Source: Mesostigma viride
Taxonomy: Eukaryota > Streptophyta > Mesostigmatophyceae > Mesostigmatales > Mesostigmataceae
Reading direction: 5' to 3'
DNA: 62,000 nucleotides
Assembly (NCBI GenBank): GCA_009746045.1
Contig: RPFO01000002.1
Coordinates: forward strand, 1,767,006-1,829,005
Shown here: in pieces, positions 61,331 to 62,000 of the stretch
How positions within the stretch are numbered: position 1 is the first letter of the stretch
Layout of the letters: every line of letters begins with the position of its first letter
The notes under the pieces: generated by a model
What the model was told of the DNA's origin: nothing
Databases searched by the model: none
What the model saw: only the letters and a program-made list of their open reading frames with translations
Position numbers and translations under genes: made by a program

Positions 61331-62000
61331 ATGTCGACTGAAATCAAAGAACTTGTGGAGTTCTTATCTGATCCTAGAGTTGAGGTATGGTAAAAAGGTG
61401 CTAGTAATGTAAACAATGTCATGAAACGTTTTCCTGCCGGAGGAGCGGCTGGCTATCGGTCCATCCGTATTGCACTATACCCACTCCAAAATTGTCTCTC
61501 AGATATTAGTCGTCGACGGAATACAGCAACAGGAGGCGGAAAGGCTTTTGCTCCACATGTTGGTTTCACCGGGAGTACAGCTGCAGTTAATTCACAGCTA
61601 AGGGCATGAAATGCTGTTACCAATCTCCATGGATATTACATTATTCTGATGTGACATATTTTCCTGAACATTACTTGCGAGAAATTGGCACGTGTAATAG
61701 ATTGACGGAGAGGTGTTGAACATCACGCGGCGTTGCATGGCTTGTATACTGATTGACTGAAGCAACAAGTTGCTCTGCTCTAATATCAGCGTTATTTATT
61801 ATCAGCGTAGAAAGCTGTGCCCAGACGATACTGTCTCACTCCACCGTTGTTGACTGCGCTTGCCGTGCGTACGAGCCCGCAGATTTGCCGTCAGGCGGTG
61901 GATATCGTCTTGGGCTTGACCGGATCAGACCCTGGGCTGGCAAGACTGATTCCCGAGTTGGAGCAGCTGCTCGTATCCCTGGGGAAGCTGCTGGGGCATA
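61331..62000 (+). CDS. HGH1: HGH1-like protein, 5' end
   Basis: Exon 1 (61331-61384) encodes MSTEIKELVEFLSDPRVE and is followed by a GTATGG donor. Exon 2 starts after CCCGCAG at 61883 in the same phase and runs off the window: ICRQAVDIVLGLTGSDPG, then a helical LARLIPELEQLLVSLGKLL. The N-terminal layout (a short leucine-rich helix, a DPR-V turn, a second helix, an LTG motif, then a third helix) is that of HGH1/FAM203 armadillo-like proteins, which are linked to chaperonin-assisted maturation of elongation factor 2. The remainder is outside the window. Confidence 0.7.

Overview
This is nuclear DNA of a repeat-rich microbial eukaryote, not a bacterium. It carries spliceosomal introns with GTAAG/GTGAG donors and YAG acceptors, the 5' end of a conserved eukaryotic gene (HGH1 family), and several classes of eukaryotic transposon (hAT, TTAA-flanked, CACTA-like ends, DIRS-type retroelements, a LINE with a restriction-like endonuclease). 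A GC-rich green-alga-like protist is my best guess, but nothing in the window fixes the lineage. Host genes are few; transposon nests and satellites fill most of the space.

1-10.9 kb: a compact block of six same-strand genes unlike the rest of the window. Five are short and apparently intronless (a MYND zinc-finger protein, two paralogous-looking proteins sharing a C-x4-C-x10-C-x2-H motif, and two small basic/acidic proteins). They are followed by one large gene (3909-10921, about 1,800 codons in at least eight exons) of no family I recognise. Most start codons sit directly behind, or a few bases behind, an intron-like YGCAG. A small GC-rich hairpin-like element (YGCGMC-N4-GKCGYW, followed by TTTCT or ATCT) recurs in 18 copies in the spacers and introns of this block and was not seen elsewhere. 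This is the best candidate for an undescribed system.

10.9-34 kb: repeats. A 2.3-kb segment is present twice (11.48-13.75 and 15.88-18.17 kb) and a 1.2-kb segment twice in tandem (18.17-20.56 kb). Both are associated with CACTAGGAAC termini and dense CTGAGA subterminal repeats. A decayed DIRS-like element follows (20.56-24.26 kb), then 3' fragments of a LINE embedded in TA microsatellites, and a nearly full-length LINE on the minus strand (27.1-32.2 kb). That LINE encodes PHD, RING-H2, C2H2, reverse transcriptase, a CCHC-like knuckle and a PD-D nuclease, and has about 230-bp monomers at its 5' side.

34-44 kb: a nest of DNA transposons with clean target duplications. These are a TTAA-flanked element (34427-36703) and two related hAT-like elements (37558-39265, 41039-42757, each with a perfect 8-bp duplication). 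They sit among LINE ORF1-like pseudogenes and possibly inside a larger element with long inverted ends near 34.03 and 43.70 kb.

44.5-59.8 kb: one host gene on the minus strand that I assemble from eight exons with matching phases (about 520 aa, GT-B glycosyltransferase-like). Its introns hold satellites, an intron made almost wholly of microsatellite arrays, and a 6.6-kb hAT-like element (47666-54243) whose own ORF is broken by a DIRS/PAT-type retroelement with complete split direct repeats (48632-54020). At 61331-62000 the plus strand begins an HGH1-like gene.
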